From Mercurialis annua (Eukaryota; Streptophyta; Magnoliopsida; Malpighiales; Euphorbiaceae), in NCBI RefSeq assembly GCF_937616625.2, contig NC_065570.1, forward strand, positions 3,110,001 through 3,174,000: a stretch of DNA of 64,000 nucleotides, in the 5' to 3' direction. The first letter of the stretch is position 1, and the number at the start of each line of letters is the position of its first letter. Positions 10,560 through 23,259 of this stretch are shown here, piece by piece. Position numbers and translations under genes: made by a program. The notes beneath the pieces were generated by a model. That model did not search any database. It saw only the letters and a list, made by a program, of their open reading frames with translations, and was not told the origin of the DNA.

Positions 10560-12887
10560 ATGGATCAAATTGAACACAAGTTTGTCAAAGTACGAGCATT
10601 AAACCACCATGTTGCTGAGATTGGAACTGGTAATAAGCATAACTACTTACTCTTACTTAATTTCATTTTATACAGCTTAAACTTTATTGATTATTTTTTG
10701 AATTTGCAGGTGATAAAGTGGTAGTATTTCTGCATGGATTTCCTGAAATTTGGTATTCGTGGCGCCACCAGATGATTGCTTTTGCTAAGGCGGGTTTTCG
10801 TGCTATTGCACCTGATTATAGAGGCTATGGACTTTCCGACCAGCCGCCTGAACCGGAGAAGACTACTTTTTCAGACATCATTGATGACCTAGTCGGAATC
10901 TTGGATGCACTTGAAATTAAGAAGGTATTAGGAATGAAATTTACTCATTGCGAATTAATTTTTTTAATTTTGATTCAGTTGGCAGATCAGACTATCTAAT
11001 TAGCTGTCATGATTGAGTATATTAATTCATATGTATAATGGTTAATTGCTAATAAAATCACGAAATTTAGTGTGTTTAGTAATTAAAACAACCAACTTTT
11101 AATTTTAAGAATTTCAAATAGCGACTTCCAACTTTTGTCAATTTAAAACACGGATTTATATTCCAATATACTTTTGCTGCTGATATGGATGTGCTTTGAA
11201 TGCCGGATATAAGTGTTTATTTCACGATGGTTGTGCCACGTCATTTTTGCAACAAGTCAGCATTTGCAATAGTTATCACTAAATATCATAACCTTGCCAA
11301 CGTTTCGTTCATTTGTTACACGAATGACGTGGCACAATCGTTGCGTTGTATAATTATTCGTCTGATATAGGTTTGCTGATATCAATGCCGTAAATATCAT
11401 AACTTTTATAGTTTGCATTAGTAAAAGTATATTATGTTTCAAATTGCCAAGAGTTAAGAATTGGTATTTATTAAAAGATGCTGTAATTATAAAACACATT
11501 AAAGTTCGTGATTTTATTTATAAGTGACCCTATATGTATAAAAACAGAAATTAAAAGGCTTGATGTAAATATTACAGTGGCAATTTATAGATGCTTACTT
11601 GGTTTTTTTGAATATGCATAGGTTGTTCTTGTAGGAAAAGATTTTGGAGCCAGGTTTGCCTGCATCTTGCCTCTGCAGCATCCTGAGAGGGTAACAGGGG
11701 TTGTAACAATTGGAGTACCTTTCGTGCCACCTGGCCCGTCTTCATTTCATAAGACTCTTCCAGAAGGCTTTTATATTAACAGATGGAGAGTATGTGCATT
11801 TGAATTTCTTAATCTTTTTAAGCATTTAGTATCGAAAAAAACTTTAATGTTATTTTTACGGCTGCTGTTTAGGTACCGGGGAGAGCAGAAGCTGATTTTG
11901 GTGGGTTAGATGCTAAAACAGTTATTAGAAATGTTTACATTTTATTCTCTGGAAGTGAATTGCCAACAGCTGCTGAAAACCAAGAAATCATGGATTTGAT
12001 AGACTCCTCTACTCCCCTTCCTTCTTGGTTTTCCGAGGAAGATCTTGCTGCATACGGAGAATTGTATGCCAAATCTGGCTTTAGAACTGCATTGCAAGTT
12101 CCATATAGGTAATAAAATGCGATTTATTTAATTCCAAACTCCATTCCAGTTATAGTGAAAGAAAGTTGTCTGTGATAAAATGTTAGTGTAATTTAAATCA
12201 TCCATTTCTGTCACTTGTTATATATCAGTATATGCTAAGTGTTTATGAAATTCTCATGTGATCAGTATACAAAACCAATGAAATTATAAAACATTTGATG
12301 TTAATAACATGATGTAATTAGAATTTTCAACCATTTTATATGATGTTCTGCAAGTTAATTGGCTATATATACATATGACGGAGTGTATAGAATGTGTAAA
12401 TTAATTTTGTTATTCTTACACTAACTTTGTGCACCATGTGATTAGTGGACAGAGTGAACGAAATTATAACATATATGATGCTAATAATATGATGTAATTA
12501 GAATCTTCAATCATTTTATGATGTGTGAAAAGTTCATTTGATATGTCCATGTACGACGTGGTGGACAAAATATGTGTGAGAATTAAAAAATGTTGCTTTA
12601 GTTTAGCTAATCCTGTTGTTCTTGCTATTTGAAGGGCAATGGACGAAGAGTTCAACATACCAGAGCTTAAGCTTAAGGTACCATCACTACTTATCATGGG
12701 TTCGAAAGACTATATACAGAAATTTCCGGGGATGGCAGACTATATAAAGAGTGGTGTTGTTAAAGAGTTTGTTCCTGATCTGGAGATTGTGCATCTTCCT
12801 CAAGGAACACATTTTGTTCAGGAGCAATCACCTGATGAGGTCAATCAACTCATTTTGACTTTTCTTAATACCCGCATATGGTCATGA
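10560..12887 (+). CDS. Soluble epoxide hydrolase 1 (alpha/beta hydrolase)
   Basis: Five exons (10560-10629, 10710-10924, 11622-11789, 11873-12108, 12635-12887) join in frame and give 313 residues, normal for plant soluble epoxide hydrolases without the N-terminal phosphatase domain. The oxyanion motif [10 protein letters not shown], the nucleophile in VGKDFGA (D102), the acid in GSKDYIQKFPG (D255) and the histidine in GTHFVQEQ (H289) form the expected Asp-Asp-His triad. The enzyme would hydrolyse epoxides, probably fatty-acid epoxides for cutin or defence oxylipins, to diols; no signal peptide is visible, so it is likely cytosolic or peroxisomal. A paralogue follows 1.6 kb downstream in the same direction. 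The C-terminus (NTRIWS) is not a canonical peroxisomal signal. Introns 2 and 4 contain repeats described separately. Substrate is not predictable from sequence. Confidence 0.93.
11050..11519. repeat. Foldback (MITE-like) element in epoxide hydrolase 1 intron 2
   Basis: The ends are inverted repeats: AATAAAATCACGAAATTTAG at the left pairs with the reverse complement of AAAGTTCGTGATTTTATTT at the right. It makes up most of the 697-bp intron 2. I could not find a convincing target duplication, so the superfamily is unassigned. Confidence 0.6.
12247..12590. repeat. Degenerate tandem duplication in epoxide hydrolase 1 intron 4
   Basis: Two copies of a unit of about 180 bp lie head to tail. For example GATGTAATTAGAATTTTCAA near 12312 recurs as GATGTAATTAGAATCTTCAA near 12492. 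The copies have diverged by substitutions and small indels. This explains the length of intron 4 compared with intron 4 of the paralogue (90 bp). Confidence 0.7.
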
Positions 12888-13106
12888 TCAATCTTTTTAC
12901 AATGATACGAATAGCGTTAGTTGAATCTCTGAAATAAATTGAGTCGAGGCTGATTGTAGCTGCTGAAACTCCATGATCAATGTTGTATTAAATAAAGACA
13001 ATGTATTAAGTGTCGAAATATTTACAAATTGTATGAATAAGGTAGGAAAAAGGAAATGTAATTCTGAGCTTATGAATATGGATTTTGTTGTGTTTGGGTT
13101 ATGATC

Positions 13107-13464
13107 TTTGAAGCACAACTCTTTTCGGAGGTGCCGTATGTAAGGGGGATACGCTGGGGACACGTATGGACACAGCAGAATAAGTGTTCTGACAGTTTTT
13201 ACTGTTGAACTATGAGACACTTCGGAGGACACGCCGGAAGTGTTTAAGTGTTCAACACTTGGTATTACAGTTAATTTTACTGAATTGAACTTTTTATTTT
13301 ACTTATATTGGATGAACTATGAATATTATTTACATAATATATTTATACATACAAATCAATTTCCAGTGTCTTCATCGTGTCCGTATTTTATTTTATTTTA
13401 AATACCGTTCGCTATGTCTGTACTTGTATCTGTATCCGTTCTGTGTCCATGTCGGTGCTTCAAA
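13107..13464. repeat. Foldback element with TTTGAAGCAC ends
   Basis: TTTGAAGCAC at 13107 and its exact complement GTGCTTCAAA at 13455-13464 bound a segment whose arms are rich in GACACGTATGGACAC-like words and their complements. The arms are imperfect. I see no clear target duplication. Small reading frames inside it (12897-13232, 13377-13682) are not genes. Confidence 0.6.
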
Positions 13465-14147
13465 GGTTTTTCAAGATGGATGCTAGCTATTTGAATAATG
13501 TAAATTTCAGTATCTATAAGCAGATCAAAGTAAAACCATTTAGCTGCAGAAATCATATTCTAAAGTATTACTGCTTTAGAGTTAAATATTTTTGCTTATA
13601 TCCAACTATAAAATGGTTATTGATATTTAATTTGTTATATTTTAATAATTCAACATACAATTTGTCTATTCGGCCCTCTTGAAGTTATGCAATTAATTCA
13701 TGTTAAATTTTACTTATATGCAATGAAAGAGCCTTGATTACAATGTTACGGGGTTAAATCACAATATGTATTAATTTTCTATGTTGTCTATCCAATTTTG
13801 AAAGACGGGGCTAAGGCTCCCCTCTCGCTCGGTCATTGTCTATGTGGCCGATGAATTGTCATGCGTCAGCTTGAGATTGATACTGCAATTTTCCTTACAT
13901 ATAGATAAACATTCTATCTCACTGTCTATTTAGTTCTTTAAATATTTCATGTCTGATGTCTGTAGGTATTTCCATTTTCAGAAACAAATTAAAGTTATGA
14001 AACAAGCAGCTGATAAGTAAAATTTACAGAACTAGAAGCCTTTGTGCAATTCGGGCTCCTAGCTTTGGACCACAGCACAAATTATAGTACGTACTATAGT
14101 ATATCGCTAAATGTCTAAATCATTTACCTACCACATTGCAAATAAAA

Positions 14148-14392
14148 TTGAATAAAGGATCAATCCGGCTTTCGAATTTGTATCTCCCTAATCTTTATAC
14201 CTCAAACGTGTGAGTTAATTGCCTCGAGATACAACTTTGGGGATCTAATTGACTTAAGTGATTTACGTGACTCCGAAACACAATACAACTTTGGGGATCT
14301 AATTGACTTAAGTGATTTACGTGACTCCGAAACACAAGTTTACGTATTTGATCCGAGACACAAGTCTGAGCCGGGTTGACTCTTTATTCAAA
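14148..14392. repeat. Foldback element with internal 54-bp duplication, next to epoxide hydrolase 2
   Basis: The ends are inverted repeats starting TTGAATAAAGGATCAATCCG at the left, mirrored by CCGGGTTGACTCTTTATTCAA at the right with mismatches. Inside, 14230-14283 and 14284-14337 are identical 54-bp direct repeats. The right end lies about 85 bp before the start codon of epoxide hydrolase 2, so the element forms part of that gene's promoter region. Similar ends occur at 22851-23252 and 49900-50775. Confidence 0.7.
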
Positions 14393-14475
14393 TGAAATTA
14401 GAAGGTGATTTATACAAGTAGAACAAAAGCAAACATTAAGTCAACTCTCTGGTCTCTGTCTCTGTCTCGATCTCA

Positions 14476-16207
14476 ATGGATGAGATACAGCACAAGTTTG
14501 TTGATGTACGAGGAGTGAAGCTTCACATTGCTGAGATCGGAACTGGTTCGTATAAACTCTTAGATTTCAATTCTGACACAGCTGAATTCTTTATATTTTG
14601 ACATCTGAATGGTTGCAAATCATTATGTAGGCTCCTCAGTAGTTATGTTCATACATGGATTTCCAGAGATATGGTATTCATGGAGATATCAAATGATTGC
14701 TGCTGCAAATGCTGGATATCGAGCAATTGCGCCAGATTTACGAGGCTATGGATTATCCGATCCTCATCCTCAACCCGAAAAGGCGTCGTTTAATGACTTT
14801 GTGGAGGATGCCATTACTATCCTTGATCATTTTCAAATTCACAAGGTAATATATTTGATAGATCCTGTTCGAGACAGGTGGTTTCAAGTACTAAGTTACC
14901 GTATATTTTTGTTCATCTTATGAAAAGTTTCTGAATCTGCTACTGAACACAGGCATTCCTGGTTGGAAAAGATTTTGGTTCCTGGCCTGTTTATTTGCTG
15001 TCTCTTTTCTACCCAGCTAGAATATCCGGAGTCGTATCACTAGGCGTGCCATTCTTCATTCCGAATCCTCGGCGATACAAGGAGCTTCTTCCTGAAGGTT
15101 TCTACATTTCCAGGTGGAAGGTACCTGATTTTCTTGGTTTTGGTATTTTTTCCAACTGAATTTGAATTCATAAATTCTGCATATCTCAATGGAAACTCCA
15201 TTACAAATTTTTGTTTTCAGCATTGAGCTTTAGCTCCAGTGGCATATATGCTGAGCATGTGCTCGTAACATCGAGCCTTTTAAAAGCGCTAAAATCTCCC
15301 TCTCAAACAACTGCTTTCATTGAAATGAAATCACGTTGCAGTCGTATAATTATCTATCATGAGCGCATCAGCACCACATAAAATTTGGCATGAGTAGTAA
15401 AAAAACCGCTTAATAAGATTATAAAATATTTTTTATGCTAGGTAGACATCCACGTAACTGCAACGTCAATCCATTTTGACGGAAATAGAATTTTGTTAAT
15501 GAAAGATACTTTACTGCTATAAAGTTGTAATTCGGAGACATTTTAGCTACGAGTTAAAAATTAAGTACCCCGCCGCACACGAAGAAAGAAGAAAATTCAG
15601 GTATCTTTAACGAAAATTTCTCTATCGATCATAGGAACCTGGAAGAGCTGAGGCTGACTTTAGCAGATATGATGTGAGAACTGTATGGAAGAATATTTAC
15701 ATTCTCTTCTCAAGAAGTGAAATTCCTATAGCAGAGAAGGACAAAGAGATCATGGATTTGGTGGAACCATCAGCTCCCCCACCCAAATGGCTCACCACTG
15801 AAGATCTTCAAATCTACACAACTTCCTATGAAAAATCTGGTTTTGATTCTCCAATGCAAGTCCCTTACAAGTATGGATTTTCAAAATTTATATTTTTCTT
15901 CTTACATAATCTTTGTGGCTTGAATGGAACTAAACTGTATTTTATCTGCATTATTATTAGAGGGTTGCCAGGAGAATTCACACTGACTGATCCCAAGATT
16001 CACGTTCCGGTGCTGCTGATAATTGGCGGAAAAGACTACTTCCTTAAATTCCCAGGAATTCAAGACTACATAACAACTGGAAAAATGAAGGATTTCGTTG
16101 GCGATTTAGAGATGGAGAGTATGCCAGATGGTACCCATTTCATTCAAGAGCAATTCCCCGATCAGGTGAATAAGCTCATCACCGCCTTCTTCGAGAAGCA
16201 TACCTGA
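14476..16207 (+). CDS. Soluble epoxide hydrolase 2 (tandem paralogue)
   Basis: Five exons (14476-14545, 14631-14845, 14953-15120, 15635-15870, 15961-16207) join in frame to 311 residues. Exons 1-4 have exactly the same lengths as in the upstream copy (70, 215, 168, 236), so the pair arose by tandem duplication. The oxyanion motif [10 protein letters not shown], nucleophile VGKDFGS (D102), acid [11 protein letters not shown] (D255) and histidine GTHFIQEQ (H289) are all present, so it should be an active epoxide hydrolase. Differences cluster after the nucleophile ([17 protein letters not shown] against ARFACILPLQHPERVTG), in the core just before the lid. The last exon joins as AA/A (lysine); the acceptor ATTATTAG/AGG is short of pyrimidines but keeps the frame. 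It ends convergent with the WAPL gene, stops 736 bp apart. Confidence 0.93.
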
Positions 16208-16942
16208 TTACAGCAGTTTGTTCAAATAAATTGAACCATTTTGAGAGACTAAACCAAAAATTATTCGCAAGATGAACAAAAATTATGAAGTGATATATAT
16301 AGGTCTGTATCCGTCCATACCCATCTTCGTATTTGTCTCTCTTTCGTTTTCAATAATTTGACATAGTGTCATCCTTCTTTTTAGTACTATTACTAAATCA
16401 TTTTAAATAATTGAAGATAATACTCTTAAGTCAATTAAAAATAGTACAGAATGAGAGCATCAAAGGACCGCGATGACCTAATTTGGAGTTAAAAATAGAG
16501 TAAAAATCCTAATTAACCTACAAATATAGAATATTCACTCTAATTGATTAAACTGACTAAATGTGAATTAATTGACCTTGACGCATAAATTCCAGAACGG
16601 CGAACGGCGTGATTATCATGAAATAAGATGCAATTTGCAATCAGAAAGAGAAGAAGATTGCATACATAACAAAGCACAAAGAAACAGCATCTGATTTTAC
16701 TACGATTTTTGTATACAAGCGTGTCTTGACCAGCACCGTATAAAAAGAATACTGTCATACAGGGGAGGGCAAGGGAAGAAAGAATAAACGCACAAAGGGT
16801 CATTCAGACTATAATGCAGGCAGGTCATTTTTAATGGCTACGCTGCCGCAATCTAATGGGCATTGTGTTGTGTACAACAGAAGCTCATCTAATAAGAAGG
16901 GGAGAGAAGATTTACTAAAAATTAGCTTTTTGTTGCGAGCTT
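16208..16942. other. Shared 3' region of epoxide hydrolase 2 and WAPL
   Basis: Two genes converge here and their 3' UTRs fill part of the gap. I see no separate gene. Small frames at 16540-16803 and 16834-17073 are antisense or overlap WAPL's last exon. Confidence 0.55.
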
Positions 16943-19900
16943 TTACGGAATCCTGCATGATTCAATTACTTCACTCACAGCTTTATGAGTTTCCGGCGAA
17001 ATCATGTTTAACGTCAAATGAAATGCCTGGACAAGGACAATTTAATAACTGTGTTAATAATATCGACAAATGAAACCTACTTTGGCGACAATTGAACTGC
17101 AGTTATCCAAGACGAAATTAAAAGGTTAAATTAGAATTGATAACAAGATTTTAATCTTTTGAGTGATTAGGCCAAAAATCAAACATAAATACGTACCACA
17201 AATCTCTCCAAAACAGGAACAAGAATGGCTAGGCTGTGATTTGGAAGATAATCGGCAATAGAATCACGTGTGCTCTTGCTGCCAGGGCACCAATGAAACA
17301 ATGAGACAAAGAACAAATCGGAATAGTTACAAACCATGTGAGGGAGAACACGGAAACAGACCTTTCTGTTGAAAGAAATGCAAGTAGGAGCGCTGCATAA
17401 GCTTCGACAATCATCTTTTCGGCTTCCTTCTCTCCTTGAAGCAAGGCTGCTTCGTCATTCTTAAAAAATAAATGCATACTTCAGATGCTTAATAAAATTT
17501 AATTTCTAAAGATGAACGCAGCAGTAATAAGCAGATCAATCATCAACACATCAACTCCACACCTCAAGCATGCACACACATTGATAAGTGGATACAGATT
17601 TTATTAAAAAACGGCAAAATAAAATGTTTCATTATACGATCACTCACCCATGACACCATGTTTCCTTCTCCCGCTGCATCAACTTCTCCTTGGTTTGCCA
17701 GAAATATAGAGCACAGTAGTGGAATTACATCCCTGCCGCTTTCTTCATCTGACCCTTCTGAACTCGGCACCGTAACAGTCGTTGCTGCCAGCCTTGACCT
17801 GCAGTCAATCTCACCGTAAGTTTCACTGAAAGATAAATGAGATTAGCACGTAAAGCAGAATTTCCCAGTGTCCTTATTCATTAGAAACTTTGCATCTGAA
17901 AAGATCTCTAAAGCAAAAAAGCTGTCTTTAATAATCTTGTCCCTCCAAATCTAGCAGATAACTCTTTTCTAAAGGTATTCCACATAGAATTTCAAAATAA
18001 TTATGGTAAACCTAAGATTGTTAAATACAAGAAATGTGCATGTTGGTTTTCAAAATTGGTATTGCATATGCAAATGCAGTTCAAATTTTTTCCGCAAGAT
18101 GGAGATATTTCCTCTAGAAGGAATTTTCTAGGAAGATTCAGAAGCATAGCAAGAAATTTTAATGGAATAATTCAGGTCAGTATGAGCAGAGGCAAAAGAA
18201 AATAAATTAAGAATTCATTAGGAAAAACAAACTGAAAAAGACATTAAGTATCATCCAAACATTTCAATAGCTTTAAGCAAACAACAGAGATAAGCGCAAA
18301 AACGAACAAGAAAAATCATTGATACAAAAGTTTAACCTGTTATGCTCATCCTTCTCAACCAAGTTCACTAGTAGGCCCAATATAGCCACAAGGAAATCCA
18401 ACTCTTGATCAGTGAGATGATTATCATTCTGATTTTCAAGTTCAATGCTTGAGGCATCCTCTTTGATCTTGCTGAAGAAAGATAAAGATGAGCCGAATGA
18501 CGGGAAGTGGCCAGCAATCAAAGAAGACATCATCTCGAGTCCTCCACAATTAGCGATTTGTTCACAGCCAATAGGATTGTCATTCGTCAAGTTCATTAGA
18601 ACCTGCCAAAAAGATATATTATCAATATCAAAAAAATAAAAATAAAAGTGAAAAATGCAGTGGAACAGAAGGAAACCTTGATTGCAGTTAGGAGACAGTC
18701 TGCCATTAGGCTGAGAAGTTCTTTTTCCGAGGCATTTGAACTAGAATTCATCTGTGAAGGATGACACTCCACATTTTTTGATTTTTGTTGGCAGTTTTCA
18801 CCATTACTTAATTCTTCTTGGCTCATCAGTTGATGCTGATATTCATCTTCACGTACTCTTGAGGTTACATCAGGATTTCGAGATCTAGATTTTGTCTGTT
18901 TTCCTGATAGTAATTCCCACTTTGAAGGCTGAAACTCACCTTCATCAAATGCATAAGGATCCAGGCTATCCTCTAAAAGGTCATACTCAGAACTTTTTAC
19001 GGAAATATTCCTCTCTGGAAGCCCAAATTTTGTGCTCCGCCCATTACTAGTTAAAGGTGTTGCACAACTAGATCCTATTGTCCCACTGCTCGAGCCAGAT
19101 ATTGAAGAATGGATCCGCATCCTCAGTTGGCAAGCATTGTTCATTAACATAGTTGTGGTATCGGAACTGGAAGAAGGAACACTAATCGGGGAAATGGATT
19201 TCTGAGATTTATTAAAACTCTTTTCAGAGAAGGTCCTCTCTGAACCACAGACATTTGACGAAGAACTGATGTTAATGATTTCATTGCTATTCACTGCAAA
19301 TACAAATGAAAGCCATATTAATAGATATAGAATCCAGAAGATGCAAAAACAATGCAGACATATAGGCAATCAAATACCTCTGCCGGCTGCAACTAAAGCC
19401 AAATCAGAAGCATGGTGACTGCCATCAGAAATATCACAAGATTTCCCATCATCGGAGACTGTTGCGGAACTTTTGAGTAGATATATACCTAACAAAAGCC
19501 ATTGATCATCACAATACAGATCATATTGAACTCTTTTCTCGACTCCTAAAGACACAAGCAGAGAAGGAAAATACCTGATAGAATCTTGATGACACTCATA
19601 ATAAGTTTGGTAAATGAACGTCTGCATCCATAAGAATCCAGATTTCCTCTCATTCCGAGCAAATGGCTCTATATTGAAGGGAAAAACATGAACTAAGAGT
19701 TCAACTTCTATCCATTGAAAGAGGAAGATTGGAGTGAAAAATAATCAAGGCTAAATAAATTTGTAAATACCTGATTATCTTTACTTAGGAATGTAGCATT
19801 TTCCATGATTTTTAAACACTTCAAAAGTATCACCAGACTCTGCAGGTGTGAGTCATCTTTTGCATCGTGAGTGGTAGATGAACCATGTCCAGTCCAACTC

Positions 19901-22609
19901 TGCAAATAATTTTAAAAATTCAAGTTCTCTAAAAAAGAGACACGGCAGTAATTAAAAGCTTTCACAGTGAAACGGTCTCAGGATAACAAAAAGATAAATT
20001 ACTATACGATACAGTAGCACAATTTTGTATCATAAAAGAGGGAGTAACATCAGCAGAAGAAGAGGGAACAAAGTAGTAGTATAAATGAGCTTTGTTATGT
20101 GTATAATAAGAGAGGCTATGATAAGATGCTTTAGCACATCCTCCGATGCGGATTCCCCATCCAACAGCACCTCAACCCCCTCCTCTCCCTCCACTTCGAG
20201 GAACATATACTCTTAACCTCCTTCGTCAAGATATTCATATTTAATATATAAGAATTATCCAAAAATGATACAAGAATAAACAAACATACAAGCTCACACC
20301 TCCATAGTTGAGTGACAATTCATGACAGCCTCAAAAACAGCATCAAGTCCATCCATCTCTCGCAACTTCTCCTTGAAATTGCCCCCTGTCTTCCTTACCA
20401 TGCCAGATGTATCTGAAAGAATGCAATCCACACCATCAAATAATGTGCAATCAGCAAAAGTCAAAAAGAGCACACATCATCCCGCATTTCATGAATGCAA
20501 CAAATATAGAGCAATGCATTGTTTATTCAATCTAGGAATTGGCAAGACAAGCAGCGCTAAGTCCAACATAAGTATAAATACTCCCTTTAGACTCCAGTAT
20601 TTACTAACTTCTAAAATAAACTGCCAAAATGTCATATGGCACAAAATCACTGCCTAGAGAATTCGGCAGGGAAGAAGAAAAATGTTAAGGAAACAATGAC
20701 AGATCTAATGCAAAATGAAATGAGTTTAGAAAAGTAAGCAAAAGCCAACATAATAGTGGATGGAATTTAAAGTTTAAACCACAAGATTAGATAATGAAAC
20801 TCAATCTCTAAAGGGCAACATTTCTTGAGAGAATTAAAATTTGAATAAATAAAATGAACAGATTCATACTGATATATCTGAATGATCTCAGATAATCAAA
20901 TCCATACTTAAAAGTTAATAACAGCATTTAATCATCCCATCTTTTTATACTAGACAGCCTGGAATTTTACTTTTGCAATTCCTGATAGTATAAATATAGT
21001 ATAAAGGTGAAAAATACATTTCTTCTGGGCATAACAGAGAAAATTTAGTTCTGATACCTTCAAAAGAGATCTTGGATAAGCAAGCTTTCTCCATGGTCAA
21101 CAAAGCAATCCATTTGGGGCTCAGTTCTGGCCGCTTTACTTCAGTATCATCCTCACAGCATGATTTCATGTCCTTGCAGCTAACAAGAATTTCCTGAACT
21201 TTGGCAGCAATGGAAGAAGAACTGGAATCTACCAGTTTAGTCGTATCCCTTAAAATGTCTAAATCTCTGCGTAACCCCAAAAGCTTACTACCTATATTTG
21301 TGATTTTGTCTTCAGAAGCAGAAGAAACAACAGGTTTCAACAATTTAATCAGAAACTGAATGCAACTTGGCGATTCCAAAAGGTGGTCATCTTGCCCCTG
21401 CAATGGTAAAATTAAACAATTTCAGTAACGTACAAAAATAAATGAGTGAAGATTCAGTAAATCCATAAGTTTCAATCTTAAGTTTTGACAAATTTCTGAC
21501 AAGGAAAATAACTTACATCACCCGTCAAAACGTAGAAAAGAGTTGCAGCAGCTAGATTGCTAGGTGAGTCATCAAAGTTGAGACCTAAAATAGCATCAAT
21601 TATCATCTTCGCCAACCTGAAAGCAAGAAACTTCAGAAGTTTAACATGCTAAATAAAATCTTTAAAGTCCGAGTATTCAGTAGATGGAAAATGCATCATG
21701 ACAAGTAGAAATCCTGCAAAATTCAATTATACAAAAACCAATAACTCTTAACTCTGTCAAAATGCAAAAATCTTAATCTTGCAAATTTCTATTATTCAAG
21801 CTTCAAAACAGCTTCAACTACCTATAACTCTCCCAAAATGCAAATGCACCATGACAGACCTCAATTCCAAACATTAACCAAGATTATCTAAACCCATCAA
21901 GAAAAAAAAACAATCAATCAAACCTGCATGCTCTTATACCCTTACAAATCTTTCAAAATGCAAATACCCACTTGAATATTTCAAATACCCACAAGCTAAA
22001 AACACAAAATTCACACAAATTATCCAAAACCCATCAAAGAAATTCATTTCAACCATACCCCTGAGCCCTTAACAGACGCCTCTGCTGCACAGTGCTACAA
22101 ATCTCCAAAAGAGACAACAAACTAGCCCTCTTAATCCTCACAGGCTGACCTTTCTTTAACCCATCAAGTGCAAAATTAACCTCATCAACATGCTCCATCA
22201 TCTCCCCAAACTCTTGCGCCTCCATTAAAGTCGTAGAACTCACAGGAACCAAAACCCTAGAATTCGAATTCGAATTTGAATTATTATTACAATTGGGTAT
22301 TTCAAATTTGCCATTTCTTGGTTTCTTGGATTTTCTCGAAACGACGCCGCTTGCTGAGGCGAAATTATTATGATTTTCTTGACTGAAACTGTACGGATCG
22401 TCGTGATTGGACGGCCAAAAAGAGGAGGATTCTTGTGATGAGAAGGGTAAGCTGTACAAATCTTGAGATGGGTTGTTGTTTTCCTGTGATAAAGAAAAGG
22501 AATCTCTAAATGAATGGTCTAAAACGGCGTCGTTGTCGTCGTCTTCTGCTGAGTCGGAGTACGTTCTTGTTAAGCCTCGATTGCGGCGGCCGTAGGTTCT
22601 GACGATCAT
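16943..22609 (-). CDS. WAPL: WAPL, cohesin-release factor
   Basis: Thirteen exons on the minus strand (22609-22059, 21616-21517, 21397-21058, 20412-20300, 19899-19771, 19668-19575, 19488-19378, 19293-18677, 18602-18337, 17825-17648, 17459-17362, 17278-17197, 17026-16943) splice in frame to about 920 residues, in line with Arabidopsis WAPL proteins. The N-terminus has the plant signature RTYGRRNRG followed by LPFSSQESSSFW. Helical-repeat core blocks include EAQEFGEMMEHVDEVNFALDGL, SNLAAATLFYVLTGD and LLCSIFLANQGE, and the C-terminus is LAILVPVLERFV then MISPETHKAV. WAPL removes cohesin from chromosome arms by opening the ring together with PDS5, and in plants it matters for meiosis and seed development. 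An in-frame ATG further upstream (22876) reads through unconserved sequence, so I start at 22609. The acidic, serine-rich middle exon (19293-18677) looks disordered. No break is seen. Confidence 0.94.
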
Positions 22610-22850
22610 GTTTTTGAATTGTTTTGATTCTTTGAGTTTGAATTTGGCGTTGGAGTGGAAAGAGAGGGGCTTTTTGGGAACAAAAATATTTTGAATTCTT
22701 GTGAGCTGAGAATGAAGGAAATTGGAAAACAAAGAGAGGTAGAAGAAAGGAGGTCGTTTGGTTCGTTTGTTTTGTTGGTTAATAAGTGGGTGATATCTTT
22801 GGTTTGAATATGGTGTTCCGGGTTCGGATCCGGTTTGTATTTTTTTAAAG

Positions 22851-23252
22851 GGAAAAATGATCAATCTGGTCCTCAAACTCGTGTCTTTAGATCAAATGAA
22901 TGACTTTTAATTTTATTTTGACACTTTAAGTTTTAAAACTTGTGTCTCGGGATCAACTAAGTCACTTTTAACCTTTTTTAGCTTAAGTTTTGAGATTTAA
23001 TTGACTAATAAAATTAAAAATAACTTATTTGATCTCGAGTTATGAGTTTGAATTTCAGGTTGACTTTTTTTTCTTTTAAAAAAATAAAAATACCCAGATT
23101 CAGACTCATGATACAATTATTTAATTGACTAAAAAAGTTAAAAGTAATTTATTTGACTCTGATACACAAATTTTAAAATTTAATTAATTAAAAAGGTTAA
23201 ATATGACTTTTTGATCTAATATATAAGTTCGAGAACTGGATTGATCCTTTGT
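22851..23252. repeat. Foldback element upstream of WAPL
   Basis: The left arm (GATCAATCTGGTCCTCAAAC from 22859) and right arm (GAACTGGATTGATCC near 23232) are inverted complements over about 60 bp. Possible target duplications are runs of T and A, so they are weak evidence. Ends match the element at 14148-14392. It lies within 250 bp of the WAPL start codon. Confidence 0.6.
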
Positions 23253-23259
23253 TTTTTTT

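Noticed and set aside
12897..13682. Small frames downstream of epoxide hydrolase 1
   Set aside because: They fall in a foldback element with complementary arms and have no domain.
22610..22876. Upstream in-frame ATG for WAPL
   Set aside because: The added sequence (phenylalanine- and serine-rich) is not family-like, while the downstream ATG at 22609 is followed directly by the conserved RTYGRR motif.
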